In this document: one piece after another, positions 28,184 through 36,866 of the stretch | Layout: every line of letters starts with the position of its first letter | Numbering within the stretch: the stretch's first letter is position 1 | NCBI RefSeq assembly: GCF_003854275.1 | Contig: NZ_QTQP01000016.1 | Coordinates: forward strand, 62,001-126,000 | Direction: 5' to 3' | DNA: 64,000 bases | Origin: Burkholderia sp. Bp8963 | Lineage (GTDB): Bacteria > Pseudomonadota > Gammaproteobacteria > Burkholderiales > Burkholderiaceae | Made by a program: the position numbers and the translations under genes | Notes under the pieces: model-generated | What the model saw: only the letters and a program-made list of their open reading frames with translations | What the model was told of the DNA's origin: nothing | The model's database searches: none

Positions 28184-29200
28184 ATGCATCTCGCGATTAC
28201 TACGTGGCTCACCGCGGCCGCGGTGGCGCTGGCCGCTGCCGTTGCCTCGACGACGATCCTGCGTGCGCTGCTCGCCACCGGGCTCGCGTGGCGGCTCGCG
28301 ACCGATATTCCGAACGCCCGTTCGATGCATACGCGCCCGACGCCGCGCGTCGGTGGATGGGGCATCGTGCCCGTCTGCGTCGTCGCGATGCTGGCCCTTG
28401 CGCCGCAGATGTGGCTGATCGCCGTCGCGGCGGCCGGGCTCGCCGCGCTGTCGCAGATCGACGACCGGCGCGGCTTGCCGGCCCGGGTGCGATTTGCCGC
28501 ACACCTGGCGGCAGTCGTCGCGCTGATCGTCCTTTATCCGGCCGCCGCTCCGTGGTGGCTCCTGGCAGGCGTCGGTTTCGTGATGGTCTGGCTGACCAAT
28601 CTCTACAACTTCATGGACGGCGCGGACGGCCTCGCCGGCGGCATGGCGCTGTTCGGCTTCGGCGCCTATGCGGTCGCCGCGCTCTCCGATGCGCATCCGT
28701 CCCCGGATCTGGTCGCCGGTGGCGCCGCGATCGCGGGCGCCGCGTTGGGCTTTCTGCTGCTGAATTTCCATCCGGCGAAGCTGTTTCTCGGCGATGCGGG
28801 CTCCATTCCGCTCGGATTCATGGCGGGGGCGCTCGGCTACTGGGGCTGGCGACACGGGGCCTGGCCGATCTGGTTTCCGGCGATGGTGTTCGCGCCCTTT
28901 ATCGCTGACGCATCTGTAACACTCCTGAGACGTTTGTTACGCGGAGAAAAGTTCTGGCAAGCGCACCGGGAGCATTATTATCAAAGGATGGTGCGCTCCG
29001 GGATCGGTCATGCACGCACCGCCATTTATTGGTACCTCATCATGCTCGCAGGCATAATCGTTGCTCTGTGGGCGTTGGGCCGTCAGCAACTGCAGCAGTG
29101 GTTGCTGTTTGTCGCTTGGTACGGCGTCCTGGCATGCATCGGACTTGTGATCGACATGCACTGGCGCCGGATTCAGAAGGCCGCCGAAAACAATTCATGA
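28184..29200 (+). CDS. Undecaprenyl-phosphate HexNAc-1-phosphate transferase, WbpL-like (GT4, MraY/WecA family)
   Basis: A 338-residue polytopic enzyme with about ten membrane helices. The catalytic cytoplasmic loops are visible: TPRVGGWG near residue 50, NLYNFMDGADGLAGG (about 140-155) with the metal-binding Asp pair, FLGDAGS, and the C-terminal LLRRLLRGEKFWQAHREHYYQR loop. The family transfers a sugar-1-phosphate to undecaprenyl phosphate, the first membrane step of O-antigen synthesis. Given its neighbours the sugar is probably FucNAc or QuiNAc. The ATG at 28184 lies 5 nt after the wbpV-like stop. Confidence 0.92.
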   Translation: MHLAITTWLTAAAVALAAAVASTTILRALLATGLAWRLATDIPNARSMHTRPTPRVGGWGIVPVCVVAMLALAPQMWLIAVAAAGLAALSQIDDRRGLPARVRFAAHLAAVVALIVLYPAAAPWWLLAGVGFVMVWLTNLYNFMDGADGLAGGMALFGFGAYAVAALSDAHPSPDLVAGGAAIAGAALGFLLLNFHPAKLFLGDAGSIPLGFMAGALGYWGWRHGAWPIWFPAMVFAPFIADASVTLLRRLLRGEKFWQAHREHYYQRMVRSGIGHARTAIYWYLIMLAGIIVALWALGRQQLQQWLLFVAWYGVLACIGLVIDMHWRRIQKAAENNS

Positions 29201-29212
29201 GGTCTCCCGCCG

Positions 29213-31093
29213 ATGTTGCGATCCAAAGCATCGTGGCTGTCATTCAGTGCTTTCCTGTTCGACCTGCTGGCGGTTGTCGCGGCATGGCTGTTCGCTTATC
29301 TCGTCCGGTTCAACGGCAGCGTTCCACCTGATTTCCTGAGCGGTGCGTTGACCGCACTCGTCTGGGTATTGCCCGTCTACGGGCTGACATTCCACGTGTT
29401 CGGACTCTATCGCGGCCTGTGGGTGTTCGCGAGCCTGCCCGACCTGATGCGCATCTCGAAGGCGGTCGTCGGCGGCGGTGTGATCGTGATGATCGGCGCC
29501 GTGATGTTCCAGCCGTCGCCGATCATTCCGCGTTCGGTGCTGCTGGTGTCACCGCTGATGCTGTTCCTGATCATGGGCGGTGCGCGCGCGTTGTACCGCG
29601 CGACGAAGGAGTTCTACCTGTACGGCGGGCTCGTCGGACAGGGCAAGCCGATACTCGTGCTCGGCGCCGGCACGGCCGGCGCGAGCCTCGCGCGCGAGCT
29701 GTCGCGCTCGGGTGAGTGGCGTCTCGTCGGCCTGCTCGACGACGACGTGACCAAACAGGGGCGCGAGATCTATGGCTACAAGGTGCTCGGTTCGTTCAAC
29801 GACCTGAAACACTGGACCGATGCGCTGAAGGTCGAATACGCGATCATCGCGATTCCGTCGGCCACCGTCGAGACGCAGCGCCGGGTCGCGACGCTGTGCG
29901 TGCGGGCCGGCGTGAAGGCGATGGTGCTGCCGTCGCTGACGGCGCTGATGCCGGGGCAGGGTTTCCTGTCGCAGGTCCGGAACATCGACCTCGAGGATCT
30001 GCTCGGACGCGACGCGGTGACGATCGACACGCCGCACGTCGAAGCGCTGCTGCGCGGCCGTGTCGTGATGGTGACGGGCGCGGGCGGCTCGATCGGCTCC
30101 GAGCTGTGCCGGCAGATCCTGCGCTTCGTGCCCGCGCAGCTCGTCGCGTTCGACCTGTCCGAATATGCGATGTACCGGCTGACCGAAGAGTTGCGCGAGC
30201 GCTTCCCGGGCCAGCCCGTCGTGCCGATCATCGGCGACGCGAAGGATTCGCTGCTGCTCGATCAGGTGATGGCGCGCCACGCGCCGCACATCGTATTCCA
30301 TGCGGCGGCGTACAAGCACGTGCCGCTGATGGAAGAGCTGAATGCCTGGCAGGCGCTGCGCAACAACGTGCTCGGCACGTACCGGGTCGCCCGCGCGGCG
30401 ATCCGTCACGACGTGCGCCACTTCGTGCTGATCTCGACCGACAAGGCCGTCAACCCGACCAACGTGATGGGGGCGAGCAAGCGTCTCGCGGAGATGGCAT
30501 GCCAGGCGCTGCAGCAGACGAGCGAGCGCACGCAGTTCGAGACGGTGCGCTTCGGCAACGTGCTCGGCAGCGCGGGCAGCGTGATTCCGAAGTTTCAGCA
30601 GCAGATTGCGAAGGGCGGGCCGGTGACGGTCACGCACCCGGAGATCACGCGCTTCTTCATGACGATTCCCGAAGCGTCGCAACTTGTGCTGCAGGCATCG
30701 AGCATGGGGCGGGGCGGCGAGATCTTCATTCTCGAGATGGGCGAGCCGGTCAAGATCGTCGATCTCGCGCGCGACCTGATCCGCCTGTACGGTTTCTCCG
30801 AAGGGCAGATCCGCATCGAGTTCACCGGGCTGCGGCCGGGCGAGAAGCTCTACGAGGAGCTGCTGGCCGATGACGAAACGACGACGCGCACGCCGCATCC
30901 GAAGCTGCGGATCGCGCGGGCCCGTGAAGTGCCGGACAACCTGCTCGACGAACTGCTGCCGTGGCTGATGCAGCATCGCGTGCTCGGCGACGACGAAGTG
31001 CGGCGCGACCTGCGGCGCTGGGTGCCCGAGTACCAGTCGGCGATCGCACCGGTGTTGCAGAGCGTGCCGAACCGCGCCGCGTCGAACGAGTGA
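29213..31093 (+). CDS. UDP-HexNAc C6-dehydratase / membrane nucleotide-sugar dehydratase, WbpM-like
   Basis: A 626-residue protein with four N-terminal membrane helices (about residues 8-125), a first Rossmann-like region (ILVLGAGTAGASLARE) and a catalytic SDR domain from about residue 285 (VTGAGGSIGSELCRQ). The usual catalytic Tyr is replaced by Met in NVMGASK, with STDKAVNP upstream, the hallmark of WbpM-type UDP-GlcNAc 4,6-dehydratases. It should supply the 4-keto-6-deoxy intermediate for the WbpV-like reductase. It is the last gene of the plus-strand O-antigen block and is followed by a strong bidirectional terminator. No clear ribosome-binding site is visible before the ATG. Confidence 0.94.
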   Translation: MLRSKASWLSFSAFLFDLLAVVAAWLFAYLVRFNGSVPPDFLSGALTALVWVLPVYGLTFHVFGLYRGLWVFASLPDLMRISKAVVGGGVIVMIGAVMFQPSPIIPRSVLLVSPLMLFLIMGGARALYRATKEFYLYGGLVGQGKPILVLGAGTAGASLARELSRSGEWRLVGLLDDDVTKQGREIYGYKVLGSFNDLKHWTDALKVEYAIIAIPSATVETQRRVATLCVRAGVKAMVLPSLTALMPGQGFLSQVRNIDLEDLLGRDAVTIDTPHVEALLRGRVVMVTGAGGSIGSELCRQILRFVPAQLVAFDLSEYAMYRLTEELRERFPGQPVVPIIGDAKDSLLLDQVMARHAPHIVFHAAAYKHVPLMEELNAWQALRNNVLGTYRVARAAIRHDVRHFVLISTDKAVNPTNVMGASKRLAEMACQALQQTSERTQFETVRFGNVLGSAGSVIPKFQQQIAKGGPVTVTHPEITRFFMTIPEASQLVLQASSMGRGGEIFILEMGEPVKIVDLARDLIRLYGFSEGQIRIEFTGLRPGEKLYEELLADDETTTRTPHPKLRIARAREVPDNLLDELLPWLMQHRVLGDDEVRRDLRRWVPEYQSAIAPVLQSVPNRAASNE

Positions 31094-31134
31094 AGTCCGC
31101 GGGCCCGCAGCGTCGCGGGCCGGGCCGGACCGGC

Positions 31135-31166
31135 AACAAAAAAGCGCCCGCGGGCGCTTTTTTGTT
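31135..31166. terminator. Bidirectional rho-independent terminator between convergent O-antigen operons
   Basis: A 32-bp perfect palindrome (AACAAAAAAGCGCCCG and its complement) giving A/T-flanked GC stems on both strands, with six T after the stem in either direction. It closes both the wbpM-like transcript and the facing GT4 transcript. Confidence 0.93.
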
Positions 31167-31189
31167 GTGTCTCGAATGCCGGTGCCAGC

Positions 31190-32296
31190 TCAGTGAGTGC
31201 GCCGATGCTTGCGCACCACCATCCACCGCGGCGTCCTGAACCGCACGATGCTGAGATACAGCCACACATAGGTCAGCGCGAACAGCACGACGAACGCAAA
31301 AAGGTGCACCGTGTGCCGCCAGAACAGCGTCGCCGGAATCACGGCAACGAGGCACAGCAGCCACAGATACGGCGACGTCAGCGAATTGCGCCGCGTCAGG
31401 TCGTGCGCGTGCTTCGTGCCGACGGCCCAGCGCATCAGGCGCTTGTAGACGAGCATGTGCAGGTGCACGCCGTCCGGAATGCCGGGCGACATCCCGCGAA
31501 TGAACTTCTTCCGGTAGATCGAGAAGCAGGTCTCGAAGATCGGATACATGAACAGCAGCACCGGATACCACGCGGACACCTCGCGGTGCCGCATCACCAG
31601 CATGATCGCGAGTTCGGCGAGCATGAAACCGATGAAGTACGCGCCGCCGTCGCCGAGGAAGATCAGCCCGGCCGGGAAGTTCCACACGAAGAAGCCGATC
31701 ACCGCGCCCATCATGATGAAGCACGCGGACAGGATCACGGGGTCGCCGACCTGGAACGCGACGTACGCGAGCGATGCAAACATCATGAAGCTGACCATCG
31801 ACGCGAGCCCGTTGAAGCCGTCGATGATGTTGACCGCGTTCGCGAGCGCCGCGACCGCGAGCACGGTCACGCCGAACGAAATCGCGACGTAGCCGAGCAG
31901 GAAGTCGAGCGGCGGCACGCTGATGCGCGTCACGGCGATCTGCAACAGCCAGAACGCGAGCGCGGCCGCGGCCATCGTGCACAGCAGCCGCGCGCGCGGC
32001 GACACACGCTTGGTCAGGTCCTCGACGAGCCCGGACAGGAACGCCGGCATCCCGCAGCCGACGAGGCCGAGCACGCTGCCGGCGATCGTCGGGTAGCGCT
32101 CCATCAGAATCAGCGCCGCGGCGACGACCCCGGCCAGGATCCCGACGCCCCCGACGCGCGGCACGGGCTGCACGTGGAATTTCTGCACGCCGGCCAGGTC
32201 GCTGTCGACCGAAAATCGCTCGTGCAGATGCGCGTAACGCACGATGAACAGCGTGACGAGCAGGGACACGATGAAGCCGGACGCGAAGCTGAGCAT
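31190..32296 (-). CDS. Second undecaprenyl-phosphate sugar-1-phosphate transferase (WecA/MraY-like GT4)
   Basis: A 368-residue polytopic membrane protein with about eleven helices. Family motifs are VPRVGGVGIL (near residue 45), NAVNIIDGFNGLAS with the catalytic Asp pair, IFLGDGGAYFIGF, and the C-terminal SPGIPDGVHLHMLVYKRLMRW loop with the His-rich motif (HLH). It differs clearly from the WbpL-like protein at 28184, being closer to the WecA branch (IDGFNGL). It is the last gene of the minus-strand wzx operon, 27 nt after galE. Two initiating enzymes in one locus are unusual; this one may prime a separate glycan. Confidence 0.9.
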   Translation of the reverse strand: MLSFASGFIVSLLVTLFIVRYAHLHERFSVDSDLAGVQKFHVQPVPRVGGVGILAGVVAAALILMERYPTIAGSVLGLVGCGMPAFLSGLVEDLTKRVSPRARLLCTMAAAALAFWLLQIAVTRISVPPLDFLLGYVAISFGVTVLAVAALANAVNIIDGFNGLASMVSFMMFASLAYVAFQVGDPVILSACFIMMGAVIGFFVWNFPAGLIFLGDGGAYFIGFMLAELAIMLVMRHREVSAWYPVLLFMYPIFETCFSIYRKKFIRGMSPGIPDGVHLHMLVYKRLMRWAVGTKHAHDLTRRNSLTSPYLWLLCLVAVIPATLFWRHTVHLFAFVVLFALTYVWLYLSIVRFRTPRWMVVRKHRRTH

Positions 32297-32323
32297 GGGA
32301 TCGCTCGGAAATGGGACAGCGGA

Positions 32324-33346
32324 TTATACAAAACCGCGCGGGTTGTTCTCCTGCCAGCGCCAGTGGTCCGCACACATTTCGTCGAGGCCGAATTTCGCGC
32401 GCCAGCCGATCACGTCGGCGGCCGCCTGCGGGTTCGCGTAGCACTCGGCGACGTCGCCCGGGCGGCGCGCGACGAGTTCGTACGGCACCGGTCGGCCGGA
32501 CGCCTTCTCGAACGCGCGCACCACTTCGAGCACGCTGTAGCCCTGGCCCGTCCCGAGGTTCACGACGAAGCTCGCGTCGCGCTTCACGAGCGCGTCGAGC
32601 GCGGCGATGTGCCCTTGCGCGAGATCGACGACGTGAATGTAGTCGCGCACGCCGGTGCCGTCCGGCGTCGGGTAGTCGGAGCCGAACACGCGCAGCTTCT
32701 CGAGCTTGCCGACCGCGACCTGCGCGACATACGGCATCAGGTTGTTCGGGATGCCGGCCGGATCCTCGCCGATCTGCCCGCTCGCATGCGCGCCGACCGG
32801 GTTGAAGTAGCGCAGCGTCGCGATCCGCCACGTCGGATCCGACACTTCGAGATCGCGCAGGATCTGTTCGGCGATCAGCTTCGACTGGCCGTACGGGTTG
32901 GTCGCCGACAGCGGGAACGATTCGTCGATCGGCGAGCGTTCCGGCACGCCGTATACGGTCGCCGACGAGCTGAACACGAACTGCCGCACGTTACGCTCGC
33001 GCATCACCTTGAGCACCGTGAGCAGGCCGCCGATGTTGTTCTGGTAGTACTCGAGCGGCTTCGCGACCGATTCGCCGACCGCCTTGAGCGCCGCGAAATG
33101 GATCGTGCCGGTGATCGGGTGCGCGTCGAATACCTTCGCGAGCGCAGTTTCGTCGCATACGTCGACCTGATGGAACGCGGGCGTCTTGCCGGTGATCTGC
33201 TCGATGCGCCGGATCGATTCGGCCTTGCTGTTGACGAGATTGTCGACGATGACGACGTCATAGCCGTGATCGAGCAGCTCGACGGCGGTATGCGAGCCGA
33301 TGTAGCCGGCGCCACCCGTCACGAGAATCGTTCCTTTCGCTGTCAT
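32324..33346 (-). CDS. galE: UDP-glucose 4-epimerase
   Basis: A 340-residue GalE, normal length, interconverting UDP-glucose and UDP-galactose (or the N-acetyl forms). GGAGYIG starts at residue 11, HFAALKAVGES follows, the catalytic Ser is in FSSSATVYG and the YxxxK is YGQSK. RYFNPVGAH and NNLMPYVAQVA define the sugar-nucleotide site. The ATG at 33346 follows the preceding GT stop by 13 nt. It probably supplies galactose or GalNAc for the glycan made by this operon. Confidence 0.96.
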   Translation of the reverse strand: MTAKGTILVTGGAGYIGSHTAVELLDHGYDVVIVDNLVNSKAESIRRIEQITGKTPAFHQVDVCDETALAKVFDAHPITGTIHFAALKAVGESVAKPLEYYQNNIGGLLTVLKVMRERNVRQFVFSSSATVYGVPERSPIDESFPLSATNPYGQSKLIAEQILRDLEVSDPTWRIATLRYFNPVGAHASGQIGEDPAGIPNNLMPYVAQVAVGKLEKLRVFGSDYPTPDGTGVRDYIHVVDLAQGHIAALDALVKRDASFVVNLGTGQGYSVLEVVRAFEKASGRPVPYELVARRPGDVAECYANPQAAADVIGWRAKFGLDEMCADHWRWQENNPRGFV

Positions 33347-33359
33347 GCTTTCCGCTCCT

Positions 33360-34496
33360 TCAGAGATTGACGCCGGTCAAGGCGCGTATGGTGATTGTGT
33401 AGCGTTCGATGACTTTCTGTTCGTCGAATTCGGCGACCACCTTCTGCCGGCCGCGCGCGCCCATCGCCGCGCGTCCGGCGGCGCCGAGCTCGATCATCTG
33501 CGTGACGCGTGCGGCGAGGCTCGCGCTGTCGCGCACGGTGCACAACAGGCCTGTCTCGCCGTCGGCGACGACGTCGCGGCAGCCCGGCACGTCGGTCGCG
33601 ACGATCGGGCGGGCCATCGCGGATGCCTCCATCAGCGTGCGCGGCACGCCTTCGCGGTACGACGGCAGCACGACGCAGTCGGCCGCGGCGATGTGCGGCC
33701 GCACGTCGTGCGCTTCGCCGAGATACTCGATGACGCCTTCGCGCACCCATGCGTCGACGTCGGCGCGGCCGATCGCGCTCGGGTTGTCGACGCCGAGCGG
33801 GCCGAGCAGCTGGAAGCGCGCTTGCGGATGGCGCGCACGCACCGCGCGGGCGGCCTCGACATACTCGCGCACGCCCTTGTCCCACAGCAGCCGGCCGATC
33901 AGGATGAAGACGGGCGCGTCGCCCGCGGGCAGCGGCACCGGCGCGAACTGCTCGAGGTCGACGCCTTCGCCGTGCAGCAGGCGCGCGCGGTCCGGATGCG
34001 CGAGCAGCCGTTCGTCGGAGAAGGTCGCGAGATCGTCGCGGTTCAGGAACCAGACTTCACGCGGGAAGCGGAACGCGAAGCGGTAGAGCCGCTTCGCGAT
34101 GCTCGCCGCGCGACTCTTCTGGATGAACACGTAGCCGAGCCCGGTCGTCACCGCGATCGACGGCACGCGCGCGAGCCATGCGGCGACGGAGCCGTAGATG
34201 TTCGGCTTGATCGTGTAGTGGAACACGAGGTGCGGCTTGAGCGCGCGGTACTGGCGATACAGCGCGGCGAGCGTGCCGAGATCCTCGCGCGGGCTCGTGC
34301 CCTTCGACGCGACCGTGAGCGGCACGTAGCGGCAGCCCATCTGCTCGAGCAGCGGCACCGTGCGGTCGTGCGGCGCGGCGACGATCACCTCGGCGCCGCG
34401 TGCGACGAGCATGCGGATCAGCCCGTGGCGATACGTATGGATCGCCCAGGCCGTGTTGCAGACGAGCACGATGCGCAGCGGGGAGGTGACGGTCAT
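33360..34496 (-). CDS. GT-B glycosyltransferase (family 4)
   Basis: A 378-residue GT-B enzyme. The N-lobe begins RIVLVCNTAWAIHTYRHGL, the nucleotide-sugar lobe has FILIGRLLWDKGVREYVEA and the E-x7-E motif in SYREGVPRTLMEASAMARPIVA. It is similar in type to PglA/WbnE-like transferases adding HexNAc or hexose to a lipid-linked sugar. The open frame continues far upstream, but the ATG at 34496 gives the family length. It has no clear Shine-Dalgarno: the upstream stretch is a pyrimidine-rich TTTTTTCTTTTTTTC. It lies 41 nt after the GT2 gene. Confidence 0.87.
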   Translation of the reverse strand: MTVTSPLRIVLVCNTAWAIHTYRHGLIRMLVARGAEVIVAAPHDRTVPLLEQMGCRYVPLTVASKGTSPREDLGTLAALYRQYRALKPHLVFHYTIKPNIYGSVAAWLARVPSIAVTTGLGYVFIQKSRAASIAKRLYRFAFRFPREVWFLNRDDLATFSDERLLAHPDRARLLHGEGVDLEQFAPVPLPAGDAPVFILIGRLLWDKGVREYVEAARAVRARHPQARFQLLGPLGVDNPSAIGRADVDAWVREGVIEYLGEAHDVRPHIAAADCVVLPSYREGVPRTLMEASAMARPIVATDVPGCRDVVADGETGLLCTVRDSASLAARVTQMIELGAAGRAAMGARGRQKVVAEFDEQKVIERYTITIRALTGVNL

Positions 34497-34537
34497 GAAA
34501 AAAAGAAAAAATAATGCGTCGAAAATGCCGAAAAGCG

Positions 34538-35374
34538 TCAAGCGGAGGGGCGCGCAGCGAACAACGTCTGCTTGATCCGCTGCAATGTCCGGTACGGCGT
34601 CACGAAATGCAGCAGGTTCTTCGCGAGGCCTGCCCAGTCGTATGGATTCAGCGCGTTGAAATGGCGCAGCAGCAGTGCGAGCGTCGACATCAGTTGCCGG
34701 CGACGTTTGGTCGCGCTGATCCCGCCTTCGTTGAGTTCGTAGTAGAGGCCGAGCTCGGGCAAATTCGCGCAATCGTAACGTTGCATTAAGCGCAAAAAAA
34801 GATCGAGATCCTCGGCGGCGCGATATTTCGCACGGTAATTGCCGACTTCGCGCACGGCGTCGATACGGAGCATGACAGAAGGATGCACGAGCGGCGAGCG
34901 CAGAAAGCGCGTGCGGCGCAGCGCGCGTGGATCGGCGGGGGGCGTCAGCATGAAGCGCGGCTCGCCCGCGCGCGACACGACCTGCGTCCACATGCCGACG
35001 CAGGCGACGCGCGGATGCGCATCGAGATACGCGCGCTGCTTCGCGAGCCGCTGCGGCGCGGCGAGATCGCCGGCGTCGATGCGGGCCGCGTAGCGGAAGC
35101 CGCGTGCGGCGAGCGCGTCGATGCCGGCCTCGAGCGCGCGCTCGATCCCGCCGTTCTGCGGCATGCGCAGCACCTCGACCGCGAGGCCCGGCAGGTCCGG
35201 CACCGCGATGGGCGGCGTGCTGCCGTCGTCGACGACCAGTACGTGCACGGGCGCATCCTCGCGAAACGACGCGAGGGACCGGATGACGTCGTCGTTGCCG
35301 TTGTACGCCGGCATCAGGACGGCCACGTCGTCGAGCGGGCCGGCATTGCGCGATGCGGAAATTGGGGACGTCAT
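34538..35374 (-). CDS. Family 2 glycosyltransferase
   Basis: A 278-residue GT-A transferase. VAVLMPAYNG starts the domain, VLVVDDGSTPP is the nucleotide-binding Asp motif, YAARIDAGDLA the DxD-type motif and RAAEDLDLFLRLM the catalytic base region. The frame is open upstream into wzx in another phase; the ATG at 35374 overlaps the wzx stop (ATGA), supporting translational coupling. The donor and acceptor are unknown. Confidence 0.88.
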   Translation of the reverse strand: MTSPISASRNAGPLDDVAVLMPAYNGNDDVIRSLASFREDAPVHVLVVDDGSTPPIAVPDLPGLAVEVLRMPQNGGIERALEAGIDALAARGFRYAARIDAGDLAAPQRLAKQRAYLDAHPRVACVGMWTQVVSRAGEPRFMLTPPADPRALRRTRFLRSPLVHPSVMLRIDAVREVGNYRAKYRAAEDLDLFLRLMQRYDCANLPELGLYYELNEGGISATKRRRQLMSTLALLLRHFNALNPYDWAGLAKNLLHFVTPYRTLQRIKQTLFAARPSA

Positions 35375-36627
35375 GGGCGCAGCTTGAAACGGATGTAATA
35401 AAAGTTGACGGCGGCGGCGGCCAGGTAGCCGCCCGCGAGCCCGACGAGCGCGCCGTACAGGCCGAGGCGCGGGATCGCGAGCAGGTTGACGACTGCGGCG
35501 ATCGCGAGCGCGAGCACCCATTTCGTCAACAACACGAATTTTGCTTGATATTTGAGAACGATAAGATTGCCTATCGCCTCGATGCCGGCCGGCACGGACA
35601 GCCAGACGGCCCAGCGGAAGATGTCGACCGACGCTTCGTAACCGGGCCCGAACACCTTGCCGATGACGAGCGGCGCGGCGGCATCGAGCACGATTGCGCC
35701 GGCGGTCATCAGCGCGGCCGTCATCGCGATCAGCCGGACGATGTTGCGGCGCAGTTGCGCGATGTCCTGCACGCGGTAGACGAATGCGGGCGCGATCGTC
35801 TGCGCGAGCATCAGCGCGAGCGTGATCCAGTTCTCGTTCAGCTGCTGCGCGGCCGAGTAGCGGCCGAGATCGGCGAACGACACGTGGCGCTCGAGCATCA
35901 GGCGGTCGAGCTTGAGGAACAGGTACATGCAGATGAGGCCGAGCCAGAATACCGTGCCGGCCGTCGCGAAATGCCTGAACAGCGGCCGGTCGAGGGTCCA
36001 GCCGAGCGTGCCGCCGTTGCGCTGCCGGTAATACAGCAGCAGGACGATGCCGATCGCGGCGGCTTCGAGTGCCCACAGCCACGAGAAGCGCGCGGGGCCG
36101 GCGGCGGCGCGCACCAGCAGCCACACGAGCACGGCCTTGACGAGCGCGGCGGCCATGCTGGTAACAAGCTGCGGCTTGCTGTAGGTCTGGCTTTGCAGCC
36201 ACGCGTTGACGACGCCGACGAACGGTTCGCGGAAGATCATCGTCACCGCGAGGCCCGCGAGCATCGCGCCGACGAGCGGATCGAACGCGCCCGCGGCGAT
36301 CGCGATCCAGGTCGCGGCGAGCGCGGCGGCCGACACGGCGATGCGCAGCGCGAACGCGCTGCCGAGCACCGCGCCGAGCTGGCCGGCCGGCCGCTGCACG
36401 ATGGTCGGAACGAGGATTTCCGCGCCGCACACCCAGGTGAGCGGCGCCAGCACGAGGAGCAGCGTATTCGCATACTGCCATTTGCCGAACACGTCCGGCC
36501 CGAAATATCGGGCCAGAAAGCCGCTGATCGCGATCGCGACGCCGATCTGCGTGAGCCGTTCGAGTCCGAGCCAGACGAGGTTCGCGACGGCTTTCGCGAC
36601 ATCCGGGTTCGCGAAGCGCTTCAGCAT
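35371..36627 (-). CDS. wzx: O-antigen/polysaccharide flippase (Wzx-like)
   Basis: A 418-residue protein with about twelve membrane helices and few charged residues in them, the MATE/PST-type topology of Wzx flippases. The N-terminus (LVWLGLERLTQIGVAIAISGFLARYFGP) and the central LDRLMLERHVSFADLGRYSAA are typical. Flippases move undecaprenyl-linked repeat units to the periplasm for Wzy polymerisation, but no wzy is visible here. It is the first gene of the minus-strand operon, with a good sigma-70 promoter upstream. Its coexistence with Wzm/Wzt implies a second glycan or a relic. Confidence 0.88.
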   Translation of the reverse strand: MLKRFANPDVAKAVANLVWLGLERLTQIGVAIAISGFLARYFGPDVFGKWQYANTLLLVLAPLTWVCGAEILVPTIVQRPAGQLGAVLGSAFALRIAVSAAALAATWIAIAAGAFDPLVGAMLAGLAVTMIFREPFVGVVNAWLQSQTYSKPQLVTSMAAALVKAVLVWLLVRAAAGPARFSWLWALEAAAIGIVLLLYYRQRNGGTLGWTLDRPLFRHFATAGTVFWLGLICMYLFLKLDRLMLERHVSFADLGRYSAAQQLNENWITLALMLAQTIAPAFVYRVQDIAQLRRNIVRLIAMTAALMTAGAIVLDAAAPLVIGKVFGPGYEASVDIFRWAVWLSVPAGIEAIGNLIVLKYQAKFVLLTKWVLALAIAAVVNLLAIPRLGLYGALVGLAGGYLAAAAVNFYYIRFKLRP

Positions 36628-36708
36628 GGCGTGACGCGGCGATGCCCGCCCGTAACGGCCAAAATGGCGCCGGAAGGCGCCAGCTTAGAGGCGGCGGGAC
36701 GGCTAGGC

Positions 36709-36737
36709 ATTAAAATGGACGGCATCCGCGTAATCAA
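36709..36737 (-). promoter_or_regulatory. Sigma-70-like promoter of the wzx operon
   Basis: On the minus strand TTGATT (36737-36732), 17 bp, TTTAAT (36714-36709). Transcription would start near 36702, about 75 nt before wzx. It is divergent from manB; no equally good plus-strand promoter was seen. Confidence 0.5.
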
Positions 36738-36866
36738 AACCAGCGATTATAAGTTGGATCGGGTTCACGCCAGCCATCCCGATCAACCCCGCGGCGCCGG
36801 GCGTCAGGCCGGGCACCGGCAACGAGGCGGCCAGAATTTTCCATGCACGCAACCGAGAGTGAATCG

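Noticed and set aside
31193..33370. 725-codon plus-strand open frame
   Set aside because: Antisense to the WecA-like gene and galE, both with full family motifs.
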